DNA of 28,668 nt from a virus: the IMG/VR virus record IMGVR_UViG_3300044591_001731, positions 1 to 28,668 of that record; one strand, written 5' to 3'. Under the pieces are notes generated by a model. It ran no database searches and was not told the DNA's origin. It saw nothing but the letters and a program-made list of their open reading frames with translations. A program made the translations under genes and the position numbers. Shown piece after piece: positions 1-6,917 of this stretch. Each line of letters starts with the position of its first letter. Positions within the stretch are counted from its first letter, which is position 1.

Positions 1-96
1 GAGTGCTGTGCAATAACTGCAACGGAATCGAGGGTAAAATCTACAATCTCAGTAACCGCGGTAAGCGAACCGGAACGACTGAATCGTATCTCCGCA
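1..96. repeat. Terminal direct repeat, left copy (circular contig overlap)
   Basis: These 96 bases are identical to 28573-28668. The repeat lies inside one continuous endonuclease VII reading frame, so it is best read as the overlap left by assembling a circular or circularly permuted molecule. A real terminal redundancy placed here would interrupt a gene. Confidence 0.93.
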
Positions 97-227
97 AGAT
101 TCTGTGCTATTGGGCGGTGCACGCTGAACAACCAAGAAACCTATTTCACCCGATGCATAAATTCCCTGACGAAAAGAAAGCCATTAGGAACGCTAAGGCT
201 AGAGAACGCAGGAAGAAGAAAGAATAA
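3..227 (+). CDS. Recombination endonuclease VII, C-terminal part (gene continues from 28398)
   Basis: This is the C-terminal part of a gene that starts at 28398 and crosses the contig join; joined, it encodes 133 residues (T4 endonuclease VII has 157). The visible part begins with VLCNNCNG, which holds the second zinc-binding CxxC pair and the Asn that follows it in the family. It ends in a Lys/Arg-rich tail. The family resolves Holliday junctions and branched DNA before packaging, which fits the neighbouring ERF annealase. The next gene starts about 60 bases downstream, after an A/T-rich leader with no Shine-Dalgarno sequence. Confidence 0.9.
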   Translation: MLCNNCNGIEGKIYNLSNRGKRTGTTESYLRKILCYWAVHAEQPRNLFHPMHKFPDEKKAIRNAKARERRKKKE

Positions 228-285
228 TAAAACATAACTAACACTATTAACTTGAACCAAAACCTAACTAATCTAATTTCTATCT

Positions 286-474
286 ATGGACTCTAAAAAA
301 ATCACATATCAAAAAATTAAAGGCACTAAATACATTTTGCTCGATAACGGAATGATAGCTCGTTTGCTCACGCCGACGATCAAGCAGAACAAGCACTACT
401 ACAATTTAATGATAAACAATAAACTCCGCCAAGTTAGCGTCGAGGAGATTAAGGAAACTCTGGCGGTTAAGTGA
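286..474 (+). CDS. Small hypothetical protein
   Basis: This 62-residue basic protein is not recognised with confidence. The central part (about residues 12-50, with IKGTKYILLDNGMIARLL and then HYYNLMINNKLRQVSV) resembles in outline the short beta-rich modules that precede HNH domains (NUMOD-like: 'G.KY.vs..G.v..L'), but there is no HNH part. The start follows a leader with TAACTAAT and TCTATCTATG, the common start context of this genome. It sits between endonuclease VII and the ERF gene and so is probably part of the recombination operon. DNA binding is only a guess. Confidence 0.6.
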   Translation: MDSKKITYQKIKGTKYILLDNGMIARLLTPTIKQNKHYYNLMINNKLRQVSVEEIKETLAVK

Positions 475-511
475 ACGGTCAAACAATTATAAAATCATCA
501 ATCCTTTCCCT

Positions 512-1075
512 ATGAAAAAAACAGAAACCACTAAATCCACCGCCGTCACTGCCATCAAAAACGAATCCAACTCTCCGCACATTGACCTAATCAATGCATT
601 AGCGGAAATGGAGAATGTCGTTGGTAATAAAATCAACCCTGCGTTCAAGTCGCGTTATGTCTCGCTGGACGCTCTGCTTGATGCGATCAAGCCAACGCTG
701 CACAGGCACAACCTCGCCTTCGTTCAGAACCTTCTCTACGATGACGGAAGAATCGGCGTTCAGACTGCATTTCTGCACACCAGCGGGCACACTTTCGACT
801 TCGGTCGGCTCATGATTAACGCAACGAATATGAATGCCCAGAAGATTGGAGAAGCATTAACTTACATTCGTCGTCAGAGCATCCAAACAGCCTGCGGAAT
901 TAGCATCGACCTCGATGATGATGGAAATGGGTCAAATAATAAAACACAGACTTACTCCACCGGTGTTTTTAATGCTCAGGGCGGACAAACGCCTGCACAA
1001 ACGCCTGCACAAACGCCTGCACAGCCAACGCAAGGACAGCCAACGCAAGGACAACCTAACTTCATCCGGAAATAA
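512..1075 (+). CDS. erf: ERF-family single-strand annealing protein
   Basis: This 187-residue protein carries the ERF signature: LINALAEMENVVGNKINPAFKS at about residues 27-47, then YVSLDALLDAIKPTLHRHNL at about 49-68, and later LTYIRRQSIQTACGI near 118-131. ERF proteins (P22 Erf type) form rings that anneal complementary single strands in phage recombination and genome circularisation. The C-terminus is a low-complexity Gln/Pro/Thr tail made by short tandem DNA repeats; ERF proteins often end in a flexible tail. The exonuclease (3360), SSB-like protein (4201) and endonuclease VII (28398) complete the recombination set. The start is preceded by a pyrimidine-rich leader ending TTTCCCTATG. Confidence 0.88.
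   Translation: MKKTETTKSTAVTAIKNESNSPHIDLINALAEMENVVGNKINPAFKSRYVSLDALLDAIKPTLHRHNLAFVQNLLYDDGRIGVQTAFLHTSGHTFDFGRLMINATNMNAQKIGEALTYIRRQSIQTACGISIDLDDDGNGSNNKTQTYSTGVFNAQGGQTPAQTPAQTPAQPTQGQPTQGQPNFIRK
985..1050 (+). repeat. In-frame tandem repeats in the ERF tail
   Basis: Three copies of the 12-mer ACAAACGCCTGC (985-1020) are followed by two copies of the 15-mer ACAGCCAACGCAAGG (1021-1050). Both units are multiples of three, so they lengthen the protein tail (QTPA and QPTQG units) without shifting the frame. Copy number may vary between isolates. Confidence 0.92.
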
Positions 1076-1078
1076 TCC

Positions 1079-1348
1079 ATGGACTTCATCGAACAATCAA
1101 TCAACGCAGCTCTCGATAACCTCAAGGTAGCCTCTGAGATTTCTGCCATTAAAACAGAACTCGCTACGACGCTCACTCGGAATAAGGAACTCAGCGATAA
1201 ACTCGAACTGCACCAGAAGCTCACTGATGCCATTATCTTCCAAGCACTGAACGGAAGCAGAACTGAAATGCATCTCGCAATTTGCGAATATCGCTTTGCA
1301 TTTGATAAGGATCACCTTCCTGACCCAGACGCTGACATTAAGGAGTAA
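1079..1348 (+). CDS. Small hypothetical protein, helical
   Basis: This 89-residue protein starts three bases after the ERF stop codon, so it is translationally close to ERF. It is rich in Ala, Leu, Glu and Lys with a heptad-like pattern in residues 5-60, suggesting a helical or short coiled-coil protein. It ends in an acidic stretch (DPDADIKE). No enzyme motif is visible. The tight linkage hints at an accessory role in recombination, but that is an inference. Confidence 0.7.
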   Translation: MDFIEQSINAALDNLKVASEISAIKTELATTLTRNKELSDKLELHQKLTDAIIFQALNGSRTEMHLAICEYRFAFDKDHLPDPDADIKE

Positions 1349-1361
1349 TACACCTAATCAA

Positions 1362-1694
1362 ATGAAACCTATCCCTGTATTGGTGCAGAAGAAGATTAAC
1401 GACTTCTGTATCAAATTCCCAACGCAGAAATTCTTTTTAGTGCTTCTTTTGGACGGTAAGGATTGCTACGTCGAGGATTCATCGGACAACGCAATAGGAT
1501 TCAATAAATGCACACAGGATTGGTGGAAAGAACACAAGGAGCAATTAAGCAGGAGCGACTTCAGACTGTTTGAATATTGCGAATATTTGAGTCCTAATCA
1601 AAGAATCACTGAAGTGACTCAGAGCTATAAAACAGGTAGGGCTTGGAAGGTTAAAAAAACAAAAACTAAAACCACTAAATCAAAGAAAAAATGA
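1362..1694 (+). CDS. Hypothetical protein with Lys/Thr-rich tail
   Basis: This is a 110-residue protein starting MKPIPVLVQKKIND. An upstream in-frame ATG at 1296 lies inside the preceding gene and would add an unlikely peptide, so I chose the ATG at 1362, which follows CCTAATCAA. The body is mixed alpha/beta with aromatic residues (for example QDWWKEHKEQL). The last 20 residues are almost all Lys and Thr, suggesting contact with nucleic acid. Its last four bases overlap the next start codon (ATGA). Confidence 0.7.
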   Translation: MKPIPVLVQKKINDFCIKFPTQKFFLVLLLDGKDCYVEDSSDNAIGFNKCTQDWWKEHKEQLSRSDFRLFEYCEYLSPNQRITEVTQSYKTGRAWKVKKTKTKTTKSKKK

Positions 1695-1894
1695 GCAACG
1701 AACCCCAATGGCAACCTATTGAGACTGCACCAAAGGATGGGACACGAATTCTTGTTTTTTGTTCTCATTCAAATATGACAGTTGAAACCTGCTGGATTAA
1801 AAACGAAAACACATTGTGTGGATGGTGGTGGAATACAAAAGAATTAAATCCACCCACGCATTGGATGCCTTTACCTAAATCCCCAACACAATGA
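1691..1894 (+). CDS. DUF551-family small protein (copy 1)
   Basis: This 67-residue protein has both conserved ends of the DUF551 family: WQPIETAPKDGT near the N-terminus (residues 7-18) and PPTHWMPLPKSP at the C-terminus. DUF551 proteins are common in phages and prophages and have no known function. It overlaps both the preceding and the following gene by four bases (ATGA), so the three are translationally coupled. A second, longer member lies at 2102-2467. Confidence 0.85.
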   Translation: MSNEPQWQPIETAPKDGTRILVFCSHSNMTVETCWIKNENTLCGWWWNTKELNPPTHWMPLPKSPTQ

Positions 1895-2085
1895 ACGATC
1901 AATTAAATAATCTTAAAATAGTAATACTTGTTTTATGTTCTATTGCTTCATTTATAATTTTATTAGTTGGTATTTTTTTTATTTATTATGAAGTAAAAAA
2001 TTATTTTTTAAGAATAAAAAAAGAAATAAATGAAAAAGAAATACAGATTCAAAGAATGATAGATTACAAAAATAGAAATAAATAA
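1891..2085 (+). CDS. Small single-pass membrane protein, very AT-rich
   Basis: This 64-residue protein has one strong hydrophobic helix (about residues 8-32, IVILVLCSIASFIILLVGIF) followed by a charged Lys/Glu-rich cytoplasmic helix. The DNA is strikingly AT-rich, roughly 15-20% GC by eye over 1921-2040 against mid-forties in neighbours, which suggests a recent insertion. It starts on the ATGA overlap with the first DUF551 gene. It could be a superinfection-exclusion or other membrane accessory protein, but nothing in the sequence proves this. Confidence 0.65.
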   Translation: MNDQLNNLKIVILVLCSIASFIILLVGIFFIYYEVKNYFLRIKKEINEKEIQIQRMIDYKNRNK

Positions 2086-2101
2086 AATACCAATAAAAAC
2101 A

Positions 2102-2467
2102 ATGAGCAACGAACCCAAAAAATACCACATTAGGGCAGGTCTTTATGTTTTACGAGATACAAATGCAACCGCTATATTAAAAATTGAAGAAGATAATGAT
2201 GGAATGTGGATGTTTTGTGAAGATTATGAAAAACTTAAAAAACAATTAGAATGGCAACCAATAGAAACAGCTCCAAAGGATGGGACTTATTTACTTCTAA
2301 ATACAAGATATTCAGAAATTGTAATTGGATGGTTCGGTAAAGATTTGAATATTGAAAATTATAATGGTTGGTTATATGGAGATGGTGATGGATACTCAAC
2401 AGGTTATTATTACAACCCAATTAACCCTACCCATTGGATGCCTTTACCTAAACCACCACAAAATTAA
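2102..2467 (+). CDS. DUF551-family protein (copy 2)
   Basis: This 121-residue protein holds a DUF551 domain in its C-terminal 70 residues (LEWQPIETAPKDGTYLL at about 49-65; NPTHWMPLPKPP at the end). It has an extra N-terminal part of about 48 residues. Both DUF551 genes begin with the same MSNEP. The DNA is much more AT-rich than copy 1, so a simple recent tandem duplication is unlikely; separate acquisition or long divergence fits better. Function is unknown. Confidence 0.82.
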   Translation: MSNEPKKYHIRAGLYVLRDTNATAILKIEEDNDGMWMFCEDYEKLKKQLEWQPIETAPKDGTYLLLNTRYSEIVIGWFGKDLNIENYNGWLYGDGDGYSTGYYYNPINPTHWMPLPKPPQN

Positions 2468-2481
2468 CAATCACCCACTCA

Positions 2482-2760
2482 ATGAAAGACGAACTCGAAT
2501 TCACCTTCTCCGGAAAATTCTACATCGTGCGCGTTGATTACGGCACACGTTACGAAGACGCTTCTTATAACGGCGACCGCGGCGGAGGATTCTATGTCTT
2601 CAAGGACGGCTACAGAGTCGTCGATGAGGAAGACTTGGACATCGAAGCTGTGCTTTATGACGTAGAAACCGAGGAGGAGACTGAGGTAGATCCAGACGAT
2701 GTCAGCGGACTCCGCAATAGCGTCATCGAATCTTTGAACGAAAAACTCGCTGGTTACTAA
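2482..2760 (+). CDS. Small strongly acidic protein
   Basis: This 92-residue protein has about 25 Asp/Glu against about 9 Lys/Arg. The acidic residues cluster in DEEDLDIE and VETEEETEVDPDD in the second half; the first half is aromatic-rich and beta-like (FTFSGKFYIVRVDYG). No family is recognised. Small acidic early phage proteins sometimes mimic DNA and block host defence enzymes, which is one possibility but not shown. GC content returns to the genome norm here, in contrast to the AT-rich gene upstream. Confidence 0.7.
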   Translation: MKDELEFTFSGKFYIVRVDYGTRYEDASYNGDRGGGFYVFKDGYRVVDEEDLDIEAVLYDVETEEETEVDPDDVSGLRNSVIESLNEKLAGY

Positions 2761-2773
2761 TTTAAATTTCTCT

Positions 2774-3103
2774 ATGCACGACTACAAACTCCAGAAGGTC
2801 GAACTCATCCAGAAGCACATCAAAAATGCTTCTTTTATCCTGAACTCAGTCCAACTCAAAAACGACGCCGATGGCATCAACAACGCAGTGAGTGCTGCTT
2901 TGACTGAATCGAATGACCTCCGACCCGAAACCATCGAGGAGAACTTTGACATCAAAACCTCCTACGACCGCAGTCACCTCGTGCTCGTTTATATTCGCAA
3001 TCTCCGGAACATCATCGACCGAGCGGAACTCGAAATCGAGGCTTCCCTTAAGGCTCACAGGGACTTATCGTCGTTCGTAGAGGAGCAAGATAGCGAACTA
3101 TAA
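2774..3103 (+). CDS. Hypothetical helical protein
   Basis: This 109-residue protein follows the acidic gene after 13 bases (leader ATTTCTCTATG). It is predicted to be nearly all helix, rich in charged residues and Leu/Ile (for example RNLRNIIDRAELEIEASL), with an acidic end (EEQDSEL). It has no motif I recognise, but its composition matches the core genome and it sits in the early operon. Confidence 0.68.
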   Translation: MHDYKLQKVELIQKHIKNASFILNSVQLKNDADGINNAVSAALTESNDLRPETIEENFDIKTSYDRSHLVLVYIRNLRNIIDRAELEIEASLKAHRDLSSFVEEQDSEL

Positions 3104-3127
3104 ATTTTAAACCAAACCACCAAAACA

Positions 3128-3340
3128 ATGAGCAACAAAGAGCTTGGATTGGTTTTAATCTTTTCACCATTCGTTTTATTTATTCTTTTATTTTTAATTA
3201 CAGAATATATTGAGGGTTGGAGAAAAGCATTTTATGGATATAAACACTTTCAAGATAGTTTTGGTTTAATTGCTATGACAGTTACAACCATATTTATAAC
3301 TATGCTTTTTTCTGGATTATATTTACTTCTAAAACTCTAA
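3128..3340 (+). CDS. Small two-pass membrane protein, AT-rich
   Basis: This 70-residue protein has two hydrophobic segments (about residues 7-26, LVLIFSPFVLFILLFLI, and 46-68, LIAMTVTTIFITMLFSGLYLL) separated by a short loop. Its AT-rich DNA stands out from both flanking genes, as with 1891-2085, and suggests a laterally acquired unit. It begins MSNKE, similar to the MSNEP starts of the two DUF551 genes. The function is unknown. Confidence 0.65.
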   Translation: MSNKELGLVLIFSPFVLFILLFLITEYIEGWRKAFYGYKHFQDSFGLIAMTVTTIFITMLFSGLYLLLKL

Positions 3341-3359
3341 CCAATCTACTCACAAAACT

Positions 3360-4184
3360 ATGCCCAAAGAATCAAAATCCAACGAGCCCAAATCAGCCAA
3401 AATTAAATCCTCCGAAATCAAATCTTCTAATCGCAAAGCCTACGAAGACATCGTGGCATTGAACTACAGCGGAGCAAAAGAACTCCTAAAATCTCCTCTG
3501 CACTACCAGACTTGGCTCAAGAAGCCATCTCAGGACTCAAAGGCACTCAGACTCGGCAGAATGACGCACGAGGCTATTCTCCAGCCAGATGTGTTCAGTC
3601 GCTACGTTCCCCTTCCTGAAGTCGACCGTCGAACCAAGGAGGGCAAGGAGATGTATTGGGAGATTATGAATAACTTAAGTCCTGACGAAATCGCTGTGGA
3701 TAACGCAGAATACGACTTTGTGCTTAATGTGTCCGACAGCATCAAAATAGCATTAGAGCAAAAAGGAATCGTATTTGACTGCACTGAGCAAGTCGTGACG
3801 AACACCTACAACGGCGTTCCGCTTAAATGCAGCATCGACGCTATTGCTCAGGGAGTGATTTACGACATCAAAACCACCGATGACGCGAGTCCGGGTGCTT
3901 TCCTCAGAACTGTGCAACAATACCGCTATAACCTCCAGAGTCTGATGTATCGCCAGATTGCCAATTTGAACCGCTTTGTATTCATTGTGGTCGAGAAAGA
4001 ACCACCTCATGCGGTGTGCTTCTATGAGCTCGGTAACGAGATTATGCAGAGGGCTTTTCTGGATTTTGAGCGAGCGACGATGCTTTACAAGGAGTGCACC
4101 GAAACGAACTGCTGGAACGGCTATTCAACCGAAATACAAATGCTGGACATTCCTCAGAAATCTGGAATTATCAATTTCGCCTAA
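3360..4184 (+). CDS. PD-(D/E)XK exonuclease, DUF3799/RecE-like
   Basis: This 274-residue protein matches the phage RecE-like (DUF3799) nuclease layout. After a Lys/Ser-rich lead-in it has YSGAKELLKSPLHY (about 36-49), LGRMTHEAIL (65-74, with His70 and Glu71), the core CSIDA...IYDIKTT (157-173, with Asp160, Asp169 and Lys171) and a QQYRY element (186-190) of the QxxxY type. The family degrades one strand from double-strand ends to give single-stranded DNA, which the ERF protein encoded at 512 would anneal. The SSB-like gene follows after 16 bases. Confidence 0.87.
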   Translation: MPKESKSNEPKSAKIKSSEIKSSNRKAYEDIVALNYSGAKELLKSPLHYQTWLKKPSQDSKALRLGRMTHEAILQPDVFSRYVPLPEVDRRTKEGKEMYWEIMNNLSPDEIAVDNAEYDFVLNVSDSIKIALEQKGIVFDCTEQVVTNTYNGVPLKCSIDAIAQGVIYDIKTTDDASPGAFLRTVQQYRYNLQSLMYRQIANLNRFVFIVVEKEPPHAVCFYELGNEIMQRAFLDFERATMLYKECTETNCWNGYSTEIQMLDIPQKSGIINFA

Positions 4185-4200
4185 CTAACACTATATTATT

Positions 4201-4686
4201 ATGAACTCCAACAATCAAAACACCAACACCACCTCAGCCAACCAAGACCGCCCTGCTCTGTGCACGATCACTGAGTCTGGCACTTATCGTTTGCGTTTAT
4301 GCAACCCTAAAATCGAGAAAATCACGCAGACTGAAGAAGACGCTTTCGTGAAGTTGTTTTTCCTCGGAGAGAGCGGATTGTGCCTGAGCAAGAAATACCA
4401 AACAAAATATCCCATGGCTCTTGCTACGCTCGTCGGCAAACTCACAAAGACTTACAAGCAACCTCTTAAGGAGGGCAGTGACGCTAAATCTCTTTTTGAA
4501 TACATCCAGCCAGCAGTGAACAAGTGGGCGGATATCAGTCTTGAAGTCAGCGCGAACGAATGGAACGGAAAGATATATTATAAATACAAGTTTCTTAAGA
4601 TTGATGCTGTTGAGGTTAATTCTGTCGATAGCACTACAACCAATAGCACTACCGAAACAACCCCACCTGAAGCCCTGCCTTTCTAA
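4201..4686 (+). CDS. Putative single-stranded DNA-binding protein
   Basis: This 161-residue protein has a beta-rich body (about residues 18-135) and then a disordered Ser/Thr/Asn linker ending TPPEALPF. The plan of globular domain, flexible linker and short hydrophobic tip ending in Pro-Phe is that of bacterial SSB, whose tip (DIPF) recruits partners. It lies directly after the exonuclease and shares a module with ERF. The body does not show a clear SSB signature to me, so this rests on the tail and context. A structure prediction showing an OB fold would settle it. Confidence 0.55.
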   Translation: MNSNNQNTNTTSANQDRPALCTITESGTYRLRLCNPKIEKITQTEEDAFVKLFFLGESGLCLSKKYQTKYPMALATLVGKLTKTYKQPLKEGSDAKSLFEYIQPAVNKWADISLEVSANEWNGKIYYKYKFLKIDAVEVNSVDSTTTNSTTETTPPEALPF

Positions 4687-4713
4687 TTCCTATAATTCTA
4701 AATAACTTCCAAA

Positions 4714-5319
4714 ATGGAAGACGGAATACAGAACTTCTGGCACATCATCCCGCAGCGAACGCTGGTGCTAATCTCCGGCTACGCTAGGGCTGGTAAGGAT
4801 ACACTCGGGGACGGCATCCTTGAGTGGTCAGAAAAGAACTCCTGCAAGATTAACTTCGCAGAAGCATTAAAAGACTCCGGGAATCTCTGGCTGGATTGCC
4901 TCGGACTGAAAGGCGACTTTCACGATGAGCAATTTAAGACCGCTAACAGGGACATTCTCGTGACGCTCGGTGAATTCGCTCGGAGCATCGACGCTGGAGT
5001 ATTTGCTCGAGAACTCGCCGATCAAGTCCTGCACAGCTACGACGACGACGGAATTCCGCACGAGACTGTCATTTGCACAGATTGGAGATATCTCAATGAA
5101 CTCACAACGTGCCAGCAATTCCTTATTCCTATGGGCTGGAAGATTAAAACGGTGTATGTAGAAACGACAGGACAGAAAGCAGCGAACGCAACTGAACTAA
5201 ACAGCATCAGTGAGATTAGGGGTTTAATTAACTTCGACCAAGAGTATTACTTCGCTGAAAATTGCAGAAACAAGATTCTCGCTGAGGGCAGAATGCTCGC
5301 TAAGCAGTGGATGCTGTAA
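4714..5319 (+). CDS. Deoxynucleoside monophosphate kinase-like P-loop protein
   Basis: This 201-residue protein has a P-loop of the dNMP kinase type, LISGYARAGKDT (about 19-30), followed by FAEALKDS (48-55), the pattern of phage dNMP kinases ('G..gsGKdT...AdplK'). A later ICTDWRYLNE segment (about 118-127) resembles the lid/substrate part 'i..DvRf.nE'. Such enzymes phosphorylate dNMPs with ATP to feed phage DNA synthesis. No other nucleotide metabolism gene is present, so it would work with the host pathway. Confidence 0.82.
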   Translation: MEDGIQNFWHIIPQRTLVLISGYARAGKDTLGDGILEWSEKNSCKINFAEALKDSGNLWLDCLGLKGDFHDEQFKTANRDILVTLGEFARSIDAGVFARELADQVLHSYDDDGIPHETVICTDWRYLNELTTCQQFLIPMGWKIKTVYVETTGQKAANATELNSISEIRGLINFDQEYYFAENCRNKILAEGRMLAKQWML

Positions 5320-5337
5320 TTTGGATGCTATAAAAAA

Positions 5338-5691
5338 ATGGATTCAATTAACTTTAGCGTAGTTATTCCTTTTCCGAACGGAACTGAACTCAACCACGAA
5401 CAAATCCAATGGGCTGAATCTGTCGGCATTAGTGCAGAGCGAGCGAAGTGGTTAGCTTCTTGCCCAGCAGGGACGAAATGCGGAGATAAAGACAAACCTC
5501 TTAGAGAATTGAAATATAACCCGATGGCTTACCTGATCAGAATTCCTACTTATCGAAACTACTATTTCAGGATTCATCGACGAGGCGTTAAGATAGTCAA
5601 AAAACTCTCTCCTGACATCGAAGAATCAATGAATATGCGAGACGCTATCTGTCGTCAAATGGGCATCTATCTTGTGCCTAAGCCTGAGTAA
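5338..5691 (+). CDS. Hypothetical protein, possible AP2/arm-type DNA-binding fold
   Basis: This 117-residue protein is not firmly recognised. Its second half (about 65-110) reads as three strands and a helix: YLIRIPTYRNYYFRIHRRG, VKIVKKLSPDIEES and then NMRDAICRQMG. That resembles the AP2/integrase arm DNA-binding fold ('y.vri...g.k...k...dleeA...rd'), but without any integrase catalytic domain. It sits between the dNMP kinase and the metallophosphoesterase. A stand-alone DNA-binding protein is my best guess at low confidence. Confidence 0.62.
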   Translation: MDSINFSVVIPFPNGTELNHEQIQWAESVGISAERAKWLASCPAGTKCGDKDKPLRELKYNPMAYLIRIPTYRNYYFRIHRRGVKIVKKLSPDIEESMNMRDAICRQMGIYLVPKPE

Positions 5692-5708
5692 CCAATTCCA
5701 ATTTCCCT

Positions 5709-6518
5709 ATGAAAACAAAACAAACAAAACCACAAAAACAGTCAAATAACGTAAAAACTAAAAAGCCAATTCGCTTTGTAGCCGCCGGAGATAACCATGG
5801 CGATATGGCAGACCCTGAGGCACTTGGAGCTCTCTTTGCGTTTTGCAAGGACTACAAGCCTGACGTAAGAATTGCCCTCGGTGATTGCTTTGACTTCCGA
5901 AGTCTGAGACGCGGTGTAGGCAACGACGCTGAATCAGCAGAGAGCCTTAAGGCAGATATCGACGCTGGGCTGGATTTTCTGAACAAATACCGACCTGACG
6001 TTTATCTATTCGGCAACCACGAGGCACGACTCGATTCTCTTATTTCGACATCAGGCAGTGCTATTGTGCGTGACTATTGTCAGGATGTTAAAGACGGCAT
6101 CATTCGCGGTGCACGTAAGGCTGGTGCTAAAACTATTTTGCCTTATCACGCCGAGAAAGGTGTGTATCGTCTCGGACCGGTTGCGTTCATTCATGGATAC
6201 GCTCACGGCAACAACGCCACGACAGAGCAAGGCAGGCACTACGCAGACAGAGGCGGTGCATTGATTCACGGACATACGCACAACCTCGCTCAGATTAACT
6301 TAACGAAGCACGAGGGCGGGGTTGCGTTTTCAGCTGGGTGCTTATGCCAGAAGGAAAATATGGATTACGCATCGCACAGACTCGCAACCTCTCGATGGGG
6401 TAGCGGATTCGCGGCTGGATGGATTGACGGCGATGATTGGAAGGTGTTTTTGGTGCACAAGGTCGGCGGTCGATGGATCTGGCAGTCGGACTTGACAATC
6501 TGGACTCCGCCGAAGTAA
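5709..6518 (+). CDS. Calcineurin-like metallophosphoesterase
   Basis: This 269-residue protein carries the full set of metallophosphoesterase motifs in order: AAGDNHGD (Asp28, His30), LGDCFD (Asp59), FGNHE (102-105 with Asn103, His104), FIHGYAHG (His162) and IHGHTHN (His189, His191). These residues bind two metal ions and cleave phosphate esters. The N-terminal 20 residues are Lys/Gln-rich and disordered. Position between a nucleotide kinase and the replicative helicase suggests action on DNA ends, nucleotides or a nucleotide signal, but substrate cannot be read from sequence. The leader is CCAATTTCCCTATG. Confidence 0.88.
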   Translation: MKTKQTKPQKQSNNVKTKKPIRFVAAGDNHGDMADPEALGALFAFCKDYKPDVRIALGDCFDFRSLRRGVGNDAESAESLKADIDAGLDFLNKYRPDVYLFGNHEARLDSLISTSGSAIVRDYCQDVKDGIIRGARKAGAKTILPYHAEKGVYRLGPVAFIHGYAHGNNATTEQGRHYADRGGALIHGHTHNLAQINLTKHEGGVAFSAGCLCQKENMDYASHRLATSRWGSGFAAGWIDGDDWKVFLVHKVGGRWIWQSDLTIWTPPK

Positions 6519-6530
6519 CTCACGGAAGAA

Positions 6531-6562
6531 ATCCACAAATCCACAAATCCACAAATCCACAA
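6531..6562. repeat. Four tandem copies of ATCCACAA
   Basis: There are four perfect 8-bp units at 6531-6538, 6539-6546, 6547-6554 and 6555-6562, followed by AACAAAACAAAACCC, between the metallophosphoesterase stop and the ATG at 6593. It lies in the leader of the two-gene replication unit 6593-8225. It could be a protein-binding array, an unwinding element or an unstructured translation leader. Confidence 0.9.
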
Positions 6563-6592
6563 AACAAAACAAAACCCAACAAAATTCCCACA

Positions 6593-6910
6593 ATGAAAAA
6601 ACAGCAAATCAACGACCCTGCTTACTTAGCGATAATGCTCGCTGAGATTCACAAAAAAGCAGAGAAAGTGCCAGAGGGATATTATACATCGAAACAATGG
6701 TCTGAACGATGGAACGGCAGAGGAAAGCCAGATAAGATTCTAAAGATAGGAATACAGGCTGGCATCATCGAACGCAGAGATTTTAGAATAACCATAGGCG
6801 ACGGCAGAGTGCTTCCGATTGCTCACTATAAATTTCTCGGCGAGGAAAAGCAGAAGCAGAATTTTAAGAAATTTAATTCTAAGAAATCTAAGAAATCTAA
6901 TTCTAAATAA
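6593..6910 (+). CDS. Putative DNA-binding protein (winged-helix-like)
   Basis: This is a 105-residue protein. An open frame extends upstream to 6437, but that part lies inside the metallophosphoesterase gene and reads through the 8-bp repeats, so I chose ATG 6593. Residues 25-75 (VPEGYYTSKQWSERW, then ILKIGIQAGIIERRDFRI and VLPIAHYKF) have the form of a small helix-turn-helix with a wing. The Lys/Ser-rich tail (FNSKKSKKSNSK) comes from repeated AAGAAATCT-type DNA. The helicase gene starts 8 bases later, so a helicase loader or origin-binding role is plausible but unproven. Confidence 0.68.
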   Translation: MKKQQINDPAYLAIMLAEIHKKAEKVPEGYYTSKQWSERWNGRGKPDKILKIGIQAGIIERRDFRITIGDGRVLPIAHYKFLGEEKQKQNFKKFNSKKSKKSNSK

Positions 6911-6917
6911 TTAGACA

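Noticed and set aside
1-96. The 96-bp terminal repeat as true physical genome ends
   Set aside because: It cuts the middle of an endonuclease gene that is intact when joined, so a circular assembly overlap is the simpler explanation.
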